From Streptomyces pyxinicus (GTDB lineage: Bacteria > Actinomycetota > Actinomycetes > Streptomycetales > Streptomycetaceae): 64,000 nt of DNA. Positions 7,035 through 17,267 of this stretch are shown here, piece after piece. The position numbers and the translations under genes were made by a program. Location of the stretch: contig NZ_JANUGP010000015.1 in the NCBI RefSeq assembly GCF_024753135.1, positions 1 to 64,000 on the forward strand, given 5' to 3'. The notes beneath the pieces are model-generated. The model saw only the letters and a program-made list of their open reading frames with translations, ran no database searches and was not told the DNA's origin. How positions within the stretch are numbered: the first letter of the stretch is position 1; each line of letters opens with the position of its first letter.

Positions 7035-9758
7035 GTGCAGAAGTCTCGTGGTGCGGGCAGGCCGGTGCCGATGCCGTTCGTGGCCCGGCGCGCTGAGTTG
7101 CGCGAACTGGAACGCCTACTGGGCTCGGCAGCCGCCGGGCATGGTGAGGCGCTGGTTCTGGATGGTGAAGCGGGGATAGGCAAGTCCACGCTCATCGACA
7201 CCGCGGTGGGAGCGCTGGAGGGGTTCGAGGTGTTGCGGGCCTCCGGCGCCGAGTTCGAACAAGATCTCCTGTACGCAGTCCTGCACCAGTTGTGCGCGCC
7301 GTTGCTGGATTACCGTCTGAACCTCCCCGCGGTGCAGCGGCGCGCTCTTGAGGCCATATTCGGCCTTGCCGGTTCCCTCTCGCCAGATCAGTTGACCGTC
7401 AATCTGGCCGTTCTGGGGTTGCTGGCCGAGGCGGCGAGCGAGCGACCGGTCTGTTGCGTGGTGGATGACGCCCAGTGGAGCGATGAGGCGTCGCGGAAGG
7501 TGCTGGTGTTCGTCGCCCGGCGGGTGACTGCCGCACGGATCGCGTTGGTGTTCGCCGCCCGTGACGTCCGCTCGCTGGCGGGCTTGGAAGGTCTCCCCCG
7601 GCTGAGTCTGTCGGGCCTGGAAGACGAGGACGCCAGGGCCTTGCTCGGCGCGACGGTCCATGTCGGAGTGAACACCGAGGTCACCGACCGCATCCTGGCC
7701 GAGGCGCGTGGCAATCCCTTGGCGCTGCACGAGTTCGCCCACGAGGCCGAGCCGTTCGGTGTAACCCGGCATCACCGGGTCCATGCCAGTGTTCTGGAGG
7801 CGCTGGAACAGCAGTTCATCCATCGATTCGAACAGTTGCCGGATGCCACGCGGATGCTGGTGGTGCTTGCCGCCGCGGAACCGGTCGGTGACCTCTCCCT
7901 GCTCCGTCGTGCGGCACGCTTGCTCGGAAGCGACCCGGCAGACCTGGTGCACGCCGAGAACGCCGCGCTCCTGACCCTCGGCCCGCGGCTCCGCTTCCGC
8001 CATCCTCTCGTCCGCTCGGTCGTCTACGCGTCGGCCACATCGGGAGTGCGCCGGCGCGTGCACGGTGCACTCGCACAGGCGACGGACAGCGAGGCCGATC
8101 CCGACCGTCGGGCCTGGCACCGAGCCCACTCGGTCACCGACGCCGATGAACAGGTCGCCACCGAGTTGGAGGACTCGGCCGACCGTGCCTACAACCGGGG
8201 TGGATTCGGCGCGGCCGCGGCTTTCATGGAGCGAGCGAGTCAGTTGACACCGGCGCGCGAGGCGAAGGTCAGACGGCTCCTCGCCGCGGGACTGCTGCGG
8301 CTGCGGGCCGGGGCTCCGACAGCCGCCCGTGAACTCGTGGCCGAGGCCGAGCGCCATTGCCTGAACTTTCGGGACCGCGCCGCGGCTGACCTGCTGCGCG
8401 CCCGGATCGACTTCCAGATCTCTCACACCCTGCGAGCGACCACCACCCTCGTCGACGTCGTCGGCCGGACGGCGCCGGATCAGGCCCCGGAGACGTATTT
8501 GGAGGCGCTCGCGTCATTCATGTACAACGAGCACCAGCCGGGCCGTCTCAGGGAACTCGCCACACGCATCCGCGACCAGTCCCCGCGAGGCCCGTCAGCC
8601 CGTCCCTGCGAGTTGTTGCTCGACGGGCTGCTTGATCAGACGATGCTCCCCGTGAAGCAGGCGGTGCCGGCGATGCGCGCCGCAGTGGAGTCGTGCCGCG
8701 CGGCTCCCCGGGCGACCGGGCCGTGGCGCAATCTTCTGTGCCAACTCGTCATCGATCTGCGCGATGACGAGGCGATGGTGGAGATCCCGGACCGTCAGGT
8801 CGAGGTGGCACGCCGCCAGGGCGCTCTCGCCTCATTGCCGCAGGCGCTGCGCTATCAGGCGATCGCGCGGGTTTCGGTCGGCCTGTTCGATGAGGCGGCC
8901 GCCATGCTCGGAGAGGCTCGGCACATCGATGAGGCGGCGGGTACGCCCCCTCTCGTGGGTCCCGAGCTGGTGCACGCCGCTTTCCGTGGTGACGTCGACC
9001 GGTTTCGCGAACTGCAGTCGTTATTGGGCAGCGGTGGACGGCCGTTCGAGATCGCCGGCGAGTACTACGCGAATGCCGTGCTGAACAATGGACTCGGCAA
9101 TTACGGAGAGGCGCTCGGCTCGGCACTCGCCGCCCAATGCCGTCACCAGGCAGGGTCGTACACGATTTGGGCCATCTACTCCGAACTGGTCGAGGCCGCC
9201 GCGCGCGCCGGCCGCGGCGAAGACGCCGCCACCGCCCTGCACCATCTGGAGGCGCTGGCCATGGCCAATCCCCTGCCGTGGGCAGTCGCCGAGTGGCGGC
9301 AGGCCCAGGCGTTGCTCGGGCACGACGTCGACCGGGACATGATGCACCGGGCGGCGATCGACTCCTTCGCCGAGACCCGGGTCCGCGTTCTCCATGCCCG
9401 TGCTCGCCTCACGTACGGGGAGTGGCTGCGTCGTGAGAACTGACGTGGAGAGGCCCGAACCGAACTCCGAGCGGCGTACGAGATGCTGTCGAGTATGGGC
9501 GCCGACGCCTTCGCCGACCGCGCGAGCCGTGAACTACAGGCCACCGGTGCCGTGTCGCACCGACACGGGGAGCGACTGATCAGTCAACTCACCCCGCAGG
9601 AACGGATCGTCGCGGAGAAGGCGGCGACCGGGGCGACCTCCAGGGACGTCGCCGCGATGTTGTTCCTGAGCCCACGTACTGTCGACACACATCTGCGCAA
9701 CGTCTATCGCAAGCTGGGCATCTCGTCGCGTCGCGAGCTGCGCGGCATGTCCTGGTGA
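7035..9758 (+). pseudogene. LAL-family LuxR regulator interrupted by an in-frame TGA
   Basis: The gene reads as one frame of 907 codons except for a TGA at 9441-9443. The first 802 residues carry a Walker A (GEAGIGKST), a Walker B-like CCVVDDAQW and a long helical TPR-like region, typical of large ATP-binding LuxR (MalT-like) regulators. After the TGA the same frame continues RGEARTELRAAYEML and reaches a complete LuxR helix-turn-helix (LTPQERIVAEKAATGATSRD, then LSPRTVDTHLRNVYRKLGIS). Paralogues read WLRRENRR-like at this spot, so a CGA arginine codon probably became TGA. As written, the product lacks its DNA-binding domain. The GTG start at 7035 follows GGATGGGGG. Readthrough or sequencing error remain possible. 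Confidence 0.85.
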
Positions 9759-9948
9759 CCGTCCCGCACCGGATTACGTAGCCGCGCCTCTACGCAGTTC
9801 TTACGGAGGTGGCGCGGTCCCCCGCTGCGCCAGGATCAGCACGCCCCCCTGCGGACCTCGCTTCACGAAGGCGTGGGGAACGGCTCACCCCTGCTCCAAA
9901 GCCCGCGAGCGCCCACATGACAAGCCGTACCGGATATCTCCGAGCAGA

Positions 9949-12900
9949 TTGCGAGTCGACGGGTTGGCCAGACGCAGATTCTTCGGTTCCTTCCCTCCAG
10001 GCCGATCGCGGCGCGGAGGAGAACACATCAGACTGACATCTTTGTCCGGCGCCTACGCGCTCCTCATCGCGCTTCTCGTCGTGCCGCTCACCCTTCTCGA
10101 AGCACCAGCAGCACACGCGGTCTCACCCGAGGACACGCCCTTCCTCACCTGGAACATGCAGGGCGCGACCTCACTGGGCCAGAGCCTGTGGACGGACTAT
10201 TTTCCAGGGCTCATGAACAGAGCTCCGGCTGACGTCGTCATGCTGCAGGAGTCGGGGGCAGGTCTCCCAGGAAGCGCCGTGCACTTGGACAACCCGCCCG
10301 GCAATCAGAATCCGCTGGTCAGTTACGGCCGATGGCGGCAGTTGGGAGGCCGGGAGACCTATTGGTGGATGGTGTTCCTCCAGACCCACGATCCGCTGGC
10401 GCCGGGCGGTCGGGTCAACACGGTCGTGATGGCGCGCAGACCGGTCGACCAGATTCTGGTGGTGGACAACCCGCTGCCCGGCACCCGCGGCCGGCCGGCG
10501 CTGGGCGTCCTGCTGGGAGACAACTGGTTCTTCAGCTACCACGCACTGTCCGGAGGAGGCGGAGACGCGGCCGCCATGCTCGCCGCGATCGGCGGAGCCG
10601 TCCGGGACGCACCACCACCAGCGGGCCATCAGTACAACTGGACTGTGGGCGGGGACTTCAACACCGAACCCAACAGCCTCGTCAGGAGGCGTGCCTACGG
10701 CGGCATTCCCACGCCGTCCGGTGGTCCACCCAATATCGTGTCCACCGGCCAGCCCACGCACCGTAACTCCGAGGGGCACTACGACCGGGAACTCGACTAT
10801 GCCGTGACCACTACGGGGCGCCCCGAAGTGATCCAGGCGAACCGGATCAACCCTTACCTCTCGTCCGACCATGACCCTGTGCAGTTCGTCCCCAGATCGG
10901 AGCGTTCTTCGAGCAGCGAGCCGCAGATCGCCGCCATGCCGGCCGGTGGATTCGCGATGGACGGAGCGAACATCTCCACCGTTCCCGTCAATGGCACCGG
11001 GATGCGGCGTCCGCTGAGGAACTGCTACGTACTGACACTGCCGCCCTGTAACTGGGGTTCCATCAAGAGCCGTGCCAAGGCGGCCGGCCGTGCGGGCGCG
11101 ACGGGCGGTTCCGGAGGCACGTTCGACTACGTGGGTGCCGTAACCGGCGGGAACACGAGCGACGGTGACAACGACGAGGAGACCTATCCCGGTCAGAGCA
11201 TCGACCAGATCCGCCAGCACATGGTCACCGACCTACGTACGTACAAGCCCAATGTCGTGCTCCTGCAACTCGACGTCGCCAACGACCTGGCCAGTCACTC
11301 CGGCCTGACGACCACTCAAGAAGCGACACAGCTGGAGAATCTGCTCGATCAGATCTACTACGACCTGCCCAACACCACGGTTCTGGTCGGCGACCCGGCT
11401 CCCTCCCGGCAGCAGTCCATCCAGGACAAGATCTATACCGGGGACGCTTCCTACATTGCGCAGTCCGACCAGATCATCGCGGCCGAGGCCGGGGCGGGCC
11501 ACCGCATCAGCAAAGTCGTCCTCGACTTCGAGCACGACGTCAGTGACCTGGACACCGGCCAGAAGGCGGACGGGGTGCCCAACTACGACGGCTACAAGGC
11601 CATGACAGCCGACTACGGGGCCCAGTTGATGAGCCTGTGGAAGGACGGCACCATCGTCGATCCGGGTGACGTCGTCGTGAATCCGTCCGACATCATCGTG
11701 GACGGCAGCGGAGTCGACGACACGGCCCACGGAGGGGGGTCCACCGCCGGCAGGCCGTGCGACATCTACGACTCCTTCAGTACCCCCTGCGTGGAGGCGG
11801 TCAGCACCACCAGGGCGCTGTACTCCGACTACGACGGGCCGCTGTACCAGGTGCAGCGTGCCGCGGACAAGGCGACCAAGGACATCCGTCCGCTGGCGGC
11901 GGGCGGATACGCCGACGCCGCGTCCCAGGATTCCTTCTGTGCCGACGCGACCTGCCTCATCACCAAGGTCTACGACCAGTCACCGCTGCACAATGACCTG
12001 ACCGTCGAGGGCAAGGGCAGCGCCGGCGACGCCGACCACCCCGCCGACGCCGCCACCCTGCCGGTCACGGTGAACGGCCACAAGGTCTACGGCATCAACG
12101 TCACCGGACAGGTCGGCTACCGGAACAACAGCACGCAGGGGATCGCCAAGGGCGCCGAACCCGAGGGCATGTACATGGTGGCCAGCGGAACCCACGTCAA
12201 CAGCGGCTGCTGTTTCGACTTCGGCAACGCCGAGACGAGCACCACCGACACCGGCAACGGTCACATGGACGCGGTGAACCTCGGCACGGAATGCTATTTC
12301 CCACCCTGCACCGGGCAGGGCCCCTGGGTCGAGGCCGACCTGGAGAACGGACTGTTCTCCGGCGCGAACGGCTCGAACCTGGCCAATAAGGGCAACAGCA
12401 GTAATTTCGTGACCGCGTTGCTGAAGAACGACGGCCGAAACACCTACGCCCTGAAAGGCGGCGACGCACAGTCAGGGAAGCTGTCGACCTGGTGGGACGG
12501 GGACCTGCCCGACCGCGGCGGGTACAAACCCATGCAGAAAGAGGGCGCCGTCGTGCTGGGCACGGGTGGCGACAACAGCAACCGGTCCATCGGGTCGTTC
12601 TTCGAGGGTGTGATGACCCACGGCTACCCGGGAGACGACGCCGACGACGCCGTCCAGGCCGACATCGTGTCAGCCGGATACGCCGGGAACTCGGCAGGCA
12701 GCGAACTCCCGGCCTCGGCGGCGGGACAGGCGGTGGTCCACAGCGGGTACTCCAGCGTGTTCTCGGTGAACGCGGCCAACGGCCACTTGCAGGAGACCTA
12801 CCTGCCGGCCATGAACGACCCGTGGACCAGCCAGGACCTCTCCGCGAAGTACGGCACCCCGAAGGTCATGCCGGGCACACAACCGGTGTCACTGGTCCAC

Positions 12901-14952
12901 GCCGACTACACCAGCGTGTTCACGATCGACGCCGGCAGCGGTCATCTTCAGGAGACGTACCTGACCGGCATCGGCGCCTCCTGGATCACCCAGGACCTCT
13001 CGGCGAAGTACGGCACCCCACGCTCGCGCGTGACGCCGACCGCAGTGGTGCACGGCGGGTACACCAGCCTGTACACGGTGGACACCAACGGTGACCTTCA
13101 GGAAACCTATCTGCCCGTCATCGGGAGTCCCTGGGTCACCCAGGACCTGTCCGCGAAGTACGGCACCCCGCAGGTCTTGGCGGGGACGTCTCCGGTCTCG
13201 CTGGTCCACGGCGGCTACACCAGCGTCTGGACCGTCAACGGCGGCGACCACCATCTCCAGGAGACCTATCTGCCCGCCGTCGGTGACCCCTGGACCACCC
13301 AGGACCTGTCCGCGAAGTACGGCACCCCGGTCACGACCACGACACCGGGCGCCGTGGTGCACGACGGCTACGCCAGCGTCTACACCGTGGACGGGGCCAA
13401 CGGCCACCTCCAGGAAACCTACCTCCCCGCCATCGGCGACCCCTGGACCACCCAGGACTTCACCGCCAAGTACGGCACCCCCGCGGTGCGGGCGGGCACG
13501 GTCCCCGCGGCCCTCTTCCACACCGGGTACACCAGCGTCTACACCGTCGACGTGAACGGACATCTCCAGGAGAGCTACCTGCCCAGAATCGGTGATCCCT
13601 GGACCACCCAAGACTTCACCGCCAAGTACGGCAGCCCCGCCACCGCGACGACCCCGATCCCGCTGCTGCATCCCGCCGCGGACGGCGCTCTGACCTGGAG
13701 CAGTGTGTTCACGTTCGACGAGTTCAGCAACCACCTCAAGGAGAGCTACCTGCCCGGGATCGGCGATCCCTGGACCGTCCAGGACCTCTCCACAAAGTAC
13801 GGCACGCCACCGGCTCTGGTCGCACCGGTCCCCACTCATCAGTGGTCGGCCGTCCATGACGGCTACACCAGCGTCTTCACCGTCGACGTGAAGACCCTCC
13901 ACCTCGACGAGACCTTCCTGGACGCCATGGGCAAGCCGTGGAAGACGCAGGACCTGACCGAGAACTACCACACCCCCAGAGTGCGTTATATGACCACGCC
14001 CGCCGTGGTCACCCACGACGGCTACACCAGCGTGTACACCGTCAACCAGGACGGTGGCGATCTGCAGGAGACCTACCTGCCCCGCATGGGCGCTGACTGG
14101 GTCACCCAGAACCTGTCGAAGAACTACCACACCCCGGCCGTCGCCACAGTCAGCTCCCCGGCCGCCGTGTACCACGACGGCTATACCAGCGTGTACACCG
14201 TCAACGACGCGGACGGACATCTCCAGGAGACCTACCTGCCCGGCATCGGTGCCGACTGGGTCACCCAGGACCTGTCCGGGAAATACCACACCCCGGCCAT
14301 GCAGAGCCAGACCTCTCCAGCCGCCGTCGTCCACGACGGCTGGACCAGCGTCTTCACGATCGACGCAGGAGACGACCACCTACAGGAAACGTATCTGCCC
14401 GCCGTCGGTGCCCCTTGGACCACCCAGGACCTGACGGCGAAGTGCCACACACCGGCGGCCAATCCGTTCAACAGCCCGACCGCCGTCGTCCATGACGGCT
14501 GGACCAGCGTCTACACATCCGACGCCAACCGTGACCTGCGGGAGACGTATCTGCCCGCCATCGGTGACGACTGGACCAGCCAGAACCTGTCCGAGAAGTA
14601 CCAGACGCCGAAGGTGGCGCCGGGCATGCCACCCGTGGCGCTCTACCACACCGGCTACACCAGCGTGTACACCATCAACGACAAGGACCACCACCTACAG
14701 GAGACCTACCTGCCGGCCATCGGCAACGACTGGACCACCCAGGACCTCTCCGACAAATACCACACCCCGCCGGCCCGCGAGGCCCCGACCGCGCTCGTCC
14801 ACTACGACGCCAACGGGGGCCTGACCTGGACCAGCGTCTACACCGTCAACTCCGACGACAACCACCTGAGCGAGACCTACCTGTCCGGTATCGGTGCCTC
14901 CTGGATCACCCAGGACTTCACCACGACCTACCACACGCCACCCGCGTACTGA
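9949..14952 (+). CDS. Secreted CdtB-like nuclease / SGNH / GH54 arabinofuranosidase / 14-repeat lectin fusion
   Basis: Numbering is from TTG 9949. The real start is probably nearer the GGAGGA at 10015-10020 (CTG 10033 or a rare codon just before it), directly in front of a signal peptide ending APAAHA. Residues ~65-318 match the CdtB nuclease subunit: FLTWNMQGATS, VMLQESG, WFFSYHALSGGG, GGDFNTEP, ELDYAV, SSDHDPVQF. Residues ~325-575 look like an SGNH hydrolase but lack the GDS serine and the HPN histidine. Residues ~603-915 are GH54 alpha-L-arabinofuranosidase: PCDIYDSF, the vicinal CCFDFGNAE, nucleophile Glu in ADLENGLFSG and acid Asp in GGDNSN. Residues 929-1667 hold 14 lectin-like repeats. 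Expected action is extracellular, on arabinose-containing glycans and possibly nucleic acid. A 13-bp hairpin follows. Confidence 0.88.
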   Translation: MRVDGLARRRFFGSFPPGRSRRGGEHIRLTSLSGAYALLIALLVVPLTLLEAPAAHAVSPEDTPFLTWNMQGATSLGQSLWTDYFPGLMNRAPADVVMLQESGAGLPGSAVHLDNPPGNQNPLVSYGRWRQLGGRETYWWMVFLQTHDPLAPGGRVNTVVMARRPVDQILVVDNPLPGTRGRPALGVLLGDNWFFSYHALSGGGGDAAAMLAAIGGAVRDAPPPAGHQYNWTVGGDFNTEPNSLVRRRAYGGIPTPSGGPPNIVSTGQPTHRNSEGHYDRELDYAVTTTGRPEVIQANRINPYLSSDHDPVQFVPRSERSSSSEPQIAAMPAGGFAMDGANISTVPVNGTGMRRPLRNCYVLTLPPCNWGSIKSRAKAAGRAGATGGSGGTFDYVGAVTGGNTSDGDNDEETYPGQSIDQIRQHMVTDLRTYKPNVVLLQLDVANDLASHSGLTTTQEATQLENLLDQIYYDLPNTTVLVGDPAPSRQQSIQDKIYTGDASYIAQSDQIIAAEAGAGHRISKVVLDFEHDVSDLDTGQKADGVPNYDGYKAMTADYGAQLMSLWKDGTIVDPGDVVVNPSDIIVDGSGVDDTAHGGGSTAGRPCDIYDSFSTPCVEAVSTTRALYSDYDGPLYQVQRAADKATKDIRPLAAGGYADAASQDSFCADATCLITKVYDQSPLHNDLTVEGKGSAGDADHPADAATLPVTVNGHKVYGINVTGQVGYRNNSTQGIAKGAEPEGMYMVASGTHVNSGCCFDFGNAETSTTDTGNGHMDAVNLGTECYFPPCTGQGPWVEADLENGLFSGANGSNLANKGNSSNFVTALLKNDGRNTYALKGGDAQSGKLSTWWDGDLPDRGGYKPMQKEGAVVLGTGGDNSNRSIGSFFEGVMTHGYPGDDADDAVQADIVSAGYAGNSAGSELPASAAGQAVVHSGYSSVFSVNAANGHLQETYLPAMNDPWTSQDLSAKYGTPKVMPGTQPVSLVHADYTSVFTIDAGSGHLQETYLTGIGASWITQDLSAKYGTPRSRVTPTAVVHGGYTSLYTVDTNGDLQETYLPVIGSPWVTQDLSAKYGTPQVLAGTSPVSLVHGGYTSVWTVNGGDHHLQETYLPAVGDPWTTQDLSAKYGTPVTTTTPGAVVHDGYASVYTVDGANGHLQETYLPAIGDPWTTQDFTAKYGTPAVRAGTVPAALFHTGYTSVYTVDVNGHLQESYLPRIGDPWTTQDFTAKYGSPATATTPIPLLHPAADGALTWSSVFTFDEFSNHLKESYLPGIGDPWTVQDLSTKYGTPPALVAPVPTHQWSAVHDGYTSVFTVDVKTLHLDETFLDAMGKPWKTQDLTENYHTPRVRYMTTPAVVTHDGYTSVYTVNQDGGDLQETYLPRMGADWVTQNLSKNYHTPAVATVSSPAAVYHDGYTSVYTVNDADGHLQETYLPGIGADWVTQDLSGKYHTPAMQSQTSPAAVVHDGWTSVFTIDAGDDHLQETYLPAVGAPWTTQDLTAKCHTPAANPFNSPTAVVHDGWTSVYTSDANRDLRETYLPAIGDDWTSQNLSEKYQTPKVAPGMPPVALYHTGYTSVYTINDKDHHLQETYLPAIGNDWTTQDLSDKYHTPPAREAPTALVHYDANGGLTWTSVYTVNSDDNHLSETYLSGIGASWITQDFTTTYHTPPAY
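12733..14949 (+). repeat. Fourteen ~50-residue repeats in two blocks of seven
   Basis: Each repeat follows the pattern HDGYTSVYTVD, xHLQETYLPAIG, then WTTQDLSAKYGTP. Repeats 7 and 14 are both expanded at the same place with a D-x-x-G-x-LTW insertion (GALTWSSVF and GGLTWTSVY). Repeats 1-7 mostly end KYGTP and repeats 8-14 mostly YHTP, with the boundary near 13843. This strongly suggests two tandem seven-bladed propellers. Confidence 0.85.
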
Positions 14953-14964
14953 TCCACCGGACCC

Positions 14965-14995
14965 GGGCCGTCCCCGCACCCCGCGGGGACGGCCC
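14965..14995 (+). terminator. Perfect 13-bp hairpin after the CdtB/GH54 gene
   Basis: Positions 14965-14977 and 14983-14995 are exact reverse complements around a five-base loop, starting 12 bases past the stop codon. There is no T-tract. Confidence 0.8.
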
Positions 14996-15079
14996 ACTCT
15001 CGTTCACAGGCCCGCTCCCGAGGACCCCAGGCACCGGCGTCGGTACCGACCACACCCAAGCAGATGTACAGGAGCAGCC

Positions 15080-16252
15080 GTGACCTTACGGATAGCCGTC
15101 ACCGCCGAGCCGATCCCCTCACATGTGTCCGCCCTGGACTATGTCATCAGCCCGGCCCTTGAACAGGGCCATGAGGTGGTGCTGCACGCCCCCACCATGT
15201 TCCGGCACGAGGCCGGGCGGCGCGGGATGGGGTTCCGTCCTGCGGGAACCGACTGGACCTGCGACCCCGCTGTGCAGCGAGTGGCGAGCGACATCTGGCG
15301 GGAGGCCGGGAACGGTCCCTTCAACCGGTACGTCTTCGGCCGGCTCTGGCCGGAGCGGGCCGAGGCGAAGGCCCGCCATCTGGTCGCCGCGTGGACACGG
15401 ACACGGCCCGACCTGGTGATCGCCGAGTGCAGCGATCCAGGTGCCCACCTCGCGGCTCGCGTAATGCGGTTGCCGCTGCTCGCGGCGGACAACGGCCTGG
15501 CTCCGGTGCTCCTGGACCTCTGGGACACCGACGTGGTCCCCGGGTTGGCCGCCCTCTACAAGCGGCACGGACAGGACGTACCGGCCCTGCCTCCGCTGCT
15601 GACGCCGACGCCGATCCCGTGGTTCTACGGGACACAGCCGCCGGCCATCCGCGGGGTACAGCGCACGGTCGCCGAACACCGTCGGGCCCTGCCCGGAAAC
15701 CCGGCCCGCTACCCTTCGTCCCGTCCGCTCGTCTACGTGAGCCTCGGTACCGTGACCACCGCTCTGCCCGGCCTGCGTACCATCGTCGAGAGCGCGTACC
15801 GGGAGATCACGGCCGCGCTCCGCGGCATCGACTGCGACGCGATCGTGTCCGCGGGCCGTCTCGCGCACCACCTGCGGGATGCGGGCGGCCCTCGCATCAA
15901 AATCGTCGAACACGTCCCGCAACCCGCGCTCCTGCGCCATGCCGACCTGTTCGTGACACACGGGGGCCGGGCATCCCTGCTCGACGCGGTGCAGGCTTCG
16001 ACACCCGTCCTGGGCATGGGAGTTCTGGCCGATCAGCCCGCCAACGTCGCTGCCTTCACCCGACGAGGCCTCGGCCGGGCGCTGGAACTGCGGACGACGC
16101 GTGCGGAGATCGCCGACGCCGTGACGGCCGTCCTCGACACTCCGCGCTACACCGACGCGGTGCGCGCCGCCGGGAGCGAGCTGTCCCGCTTGCCGCCACT
16201 CGACCTCAACCGAGCACTGCACGAGGTGAACGGGGCTGGAGCGGCGCGGTGA
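15080..16252 (+). CDS. GT1 (MGT/UGT-like) glycosyltransferase
   Basis: A 390-residue GT-B fold glycosyltransferase. The GTG at 15080 is chosen because AGGAG lies five bases upstream and the protein then starts directly at the first strand (TLRIAVTAEPIPSHVSAL). The donor-binding domain is clear: VYVSLGTV, then VEHVPQPALLRHADLFVTHG, GRASLLDAVQASTPVLGMG and DQPANVAAF, the usual H-G-G-x-x-S and DQ-x-x-N signature of macrolide- and flavonoid-type transferases. It most likely glycosylates a small molecule or lipid with a nucleotide sugar; the acceptor is unknown. It lies 127 bases after the CdtB/GH54 gene beyond a hairpin, so it is probably a separate transcript. Confidence 0.88.
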   Translation: MTLRIAVTAEPIPSHVSALDYVISPALEQGHEVVLHAPTMFRHEAGRRGMGFRPAGTDWTCDPAVQRVASDIWREAGNGPFNRYVFGRLWPERAEAKARHLVAAWTRTRPDLVIAECSDPGAHLAARVMRLPLLAADNGLAPVLLDLWDTDVVPGLAALYKRHGQDVPALPPLLTPTPIPWFYGTQPPAIRGVQRTVAEHRRALPGNPARYPSSRPLVYVSLGTVTTALPGLRTIVESAYREITAALRGIDCDAIVSAGRLAHHLRDAGGPRIKIVEHVPQPALLRHADLFVTHGGRASLLDAVQASTPVLGMGVLADQPANVAAFTRRGLGRALELRTTRAEIADAVTAVLDTPRYTDAVRAAGSELSRLPPLDLNRALHEVNGAGAAR

Positions 16253-16414
16253 ACAAGACCCCCTGGCTCCGGCTCGGCCCGGCGATCGCGAGGCGGCGGT
16301 TCGGCGGCCGGGGCCGCGTCCCCGACGACGCACCTGGCCGGGCGACCGGCGGGGCATCGGCGGGTACGCCGTTGCCCTGCGCGTGTCCTGCGTGTAGCGG
16401 GAAATGGGAGGTCC

Positions 16415-16714
16415 CGGCGACCAACTGGGCCTACCGGACGCCGATATTCACCTGGCGCGACACCTGCCACGACCTTGGCAGCAGCCCCCACTGGACCGGG
16501 CCCTGGCGACCGCAGGCCATCGGCAAGACCGAACGCTTCCACCGCACCCTCGCTCGACGAATGGGCCTACCAGCGGCCCTACACCTCAGATGCCGAACGC
16601 CAGAAAGCGTTGCACGAGTGGCTCGACTGGTACAACCACCACCGACCCCACACCGGCATCAGCGGCCACCCACCAGCCAGCCGCGTCACCAACCTGTCCG
16701 GACAGCGCACCTAG
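16415..16714 (+). pseudogene. IS481/IS3-type transposase C-terminal relic
   Basis: The retrovirus-integrase core end is recognisable in two frames. AYRTPIFTWRDTCHDLG and WRPQAIGKTERFHRTLA come first. After a shift near 16553 follow DEWAYQRPYTSDAERQKAL, WLDWYNHHRPHTGISGHPPA and VTNLSGQRT to a stop at 16714. The glutamate of the DDE triad is in KTERFH. The N-terminal half and the inverted repeats are not visible, so this is a dead fragment. Confidence 0.85.
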
Positions 16715-17267
16715 GTCGACGCGCTGTCCTGACGAGCGGCGGGTGCAGGCCACCGCGCGCAGAACCTCGGTGCGTACCCCTTCGGGGTGTCTGCCAGTAC
16801 TTGGCCGACGACCGCCGGCAGGACGTTGCGGCTCAGATGGTTCCCGGCTGAACAGCACTTGTGCCGGTCGTCGTCGGTGGTCACGTTGAGCAGCGCGGTA
16901 CGGGCGGCCCCGACCACCAGGTCGCGAAGACGGTGCCGGTCATCGTCCGTCCGGCGGCCCCGGCTGCTGCCGCCTCCCACACGGTGGGCGGGACGTCAGC
17001 GGTTCCGGTGGCCCGTGCTTCGAGCGCGTGCCGTTGCCGGGGAGCTGGAAGGTGGCGCCCATGCGAATGCCGTAGACGCAGTGCCCGCCCGCAGGACAGG
17101 CGGCTCGGGATTCGACGCCGTTGTCAAGGTAATCGGGCCCGGAGGCCTCCGCTGTCCGTCTGCCAGCCACCACCTCGGTCGTGTCCGTCGCGCTGGTCTG
17201 CGGCGCGCCCGGACACGGGGCACTGGCAAGAGAGCCGGCTGCGGACGGAATGGATCGCCGGTCGCGG
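16715..17267. other. Intergenic / decayed, no gene recognised
   Basis: A minus-strand stretch (16711-16980) has some protein-like text (DDDRHRLRDLVVGAARTALL and DDDRHKCCSAGNHLSRNVLP) but no family I know and no good start. It may be another remnant. I see no hairpin. Confidence 0.35.

Noticed and set aside
9441..9443. Selenocysteine at the TGA of the LAL regulator
   Set aside because: No redox family is involved, no obvious SECIS-like hairpin follows, and the family has Arg at this place.
12889..14379. Minus-strand frame opposite the 14-repeat lectin array
   Set aside because: It merely repeats because the real repeats do; composition is unnatural.
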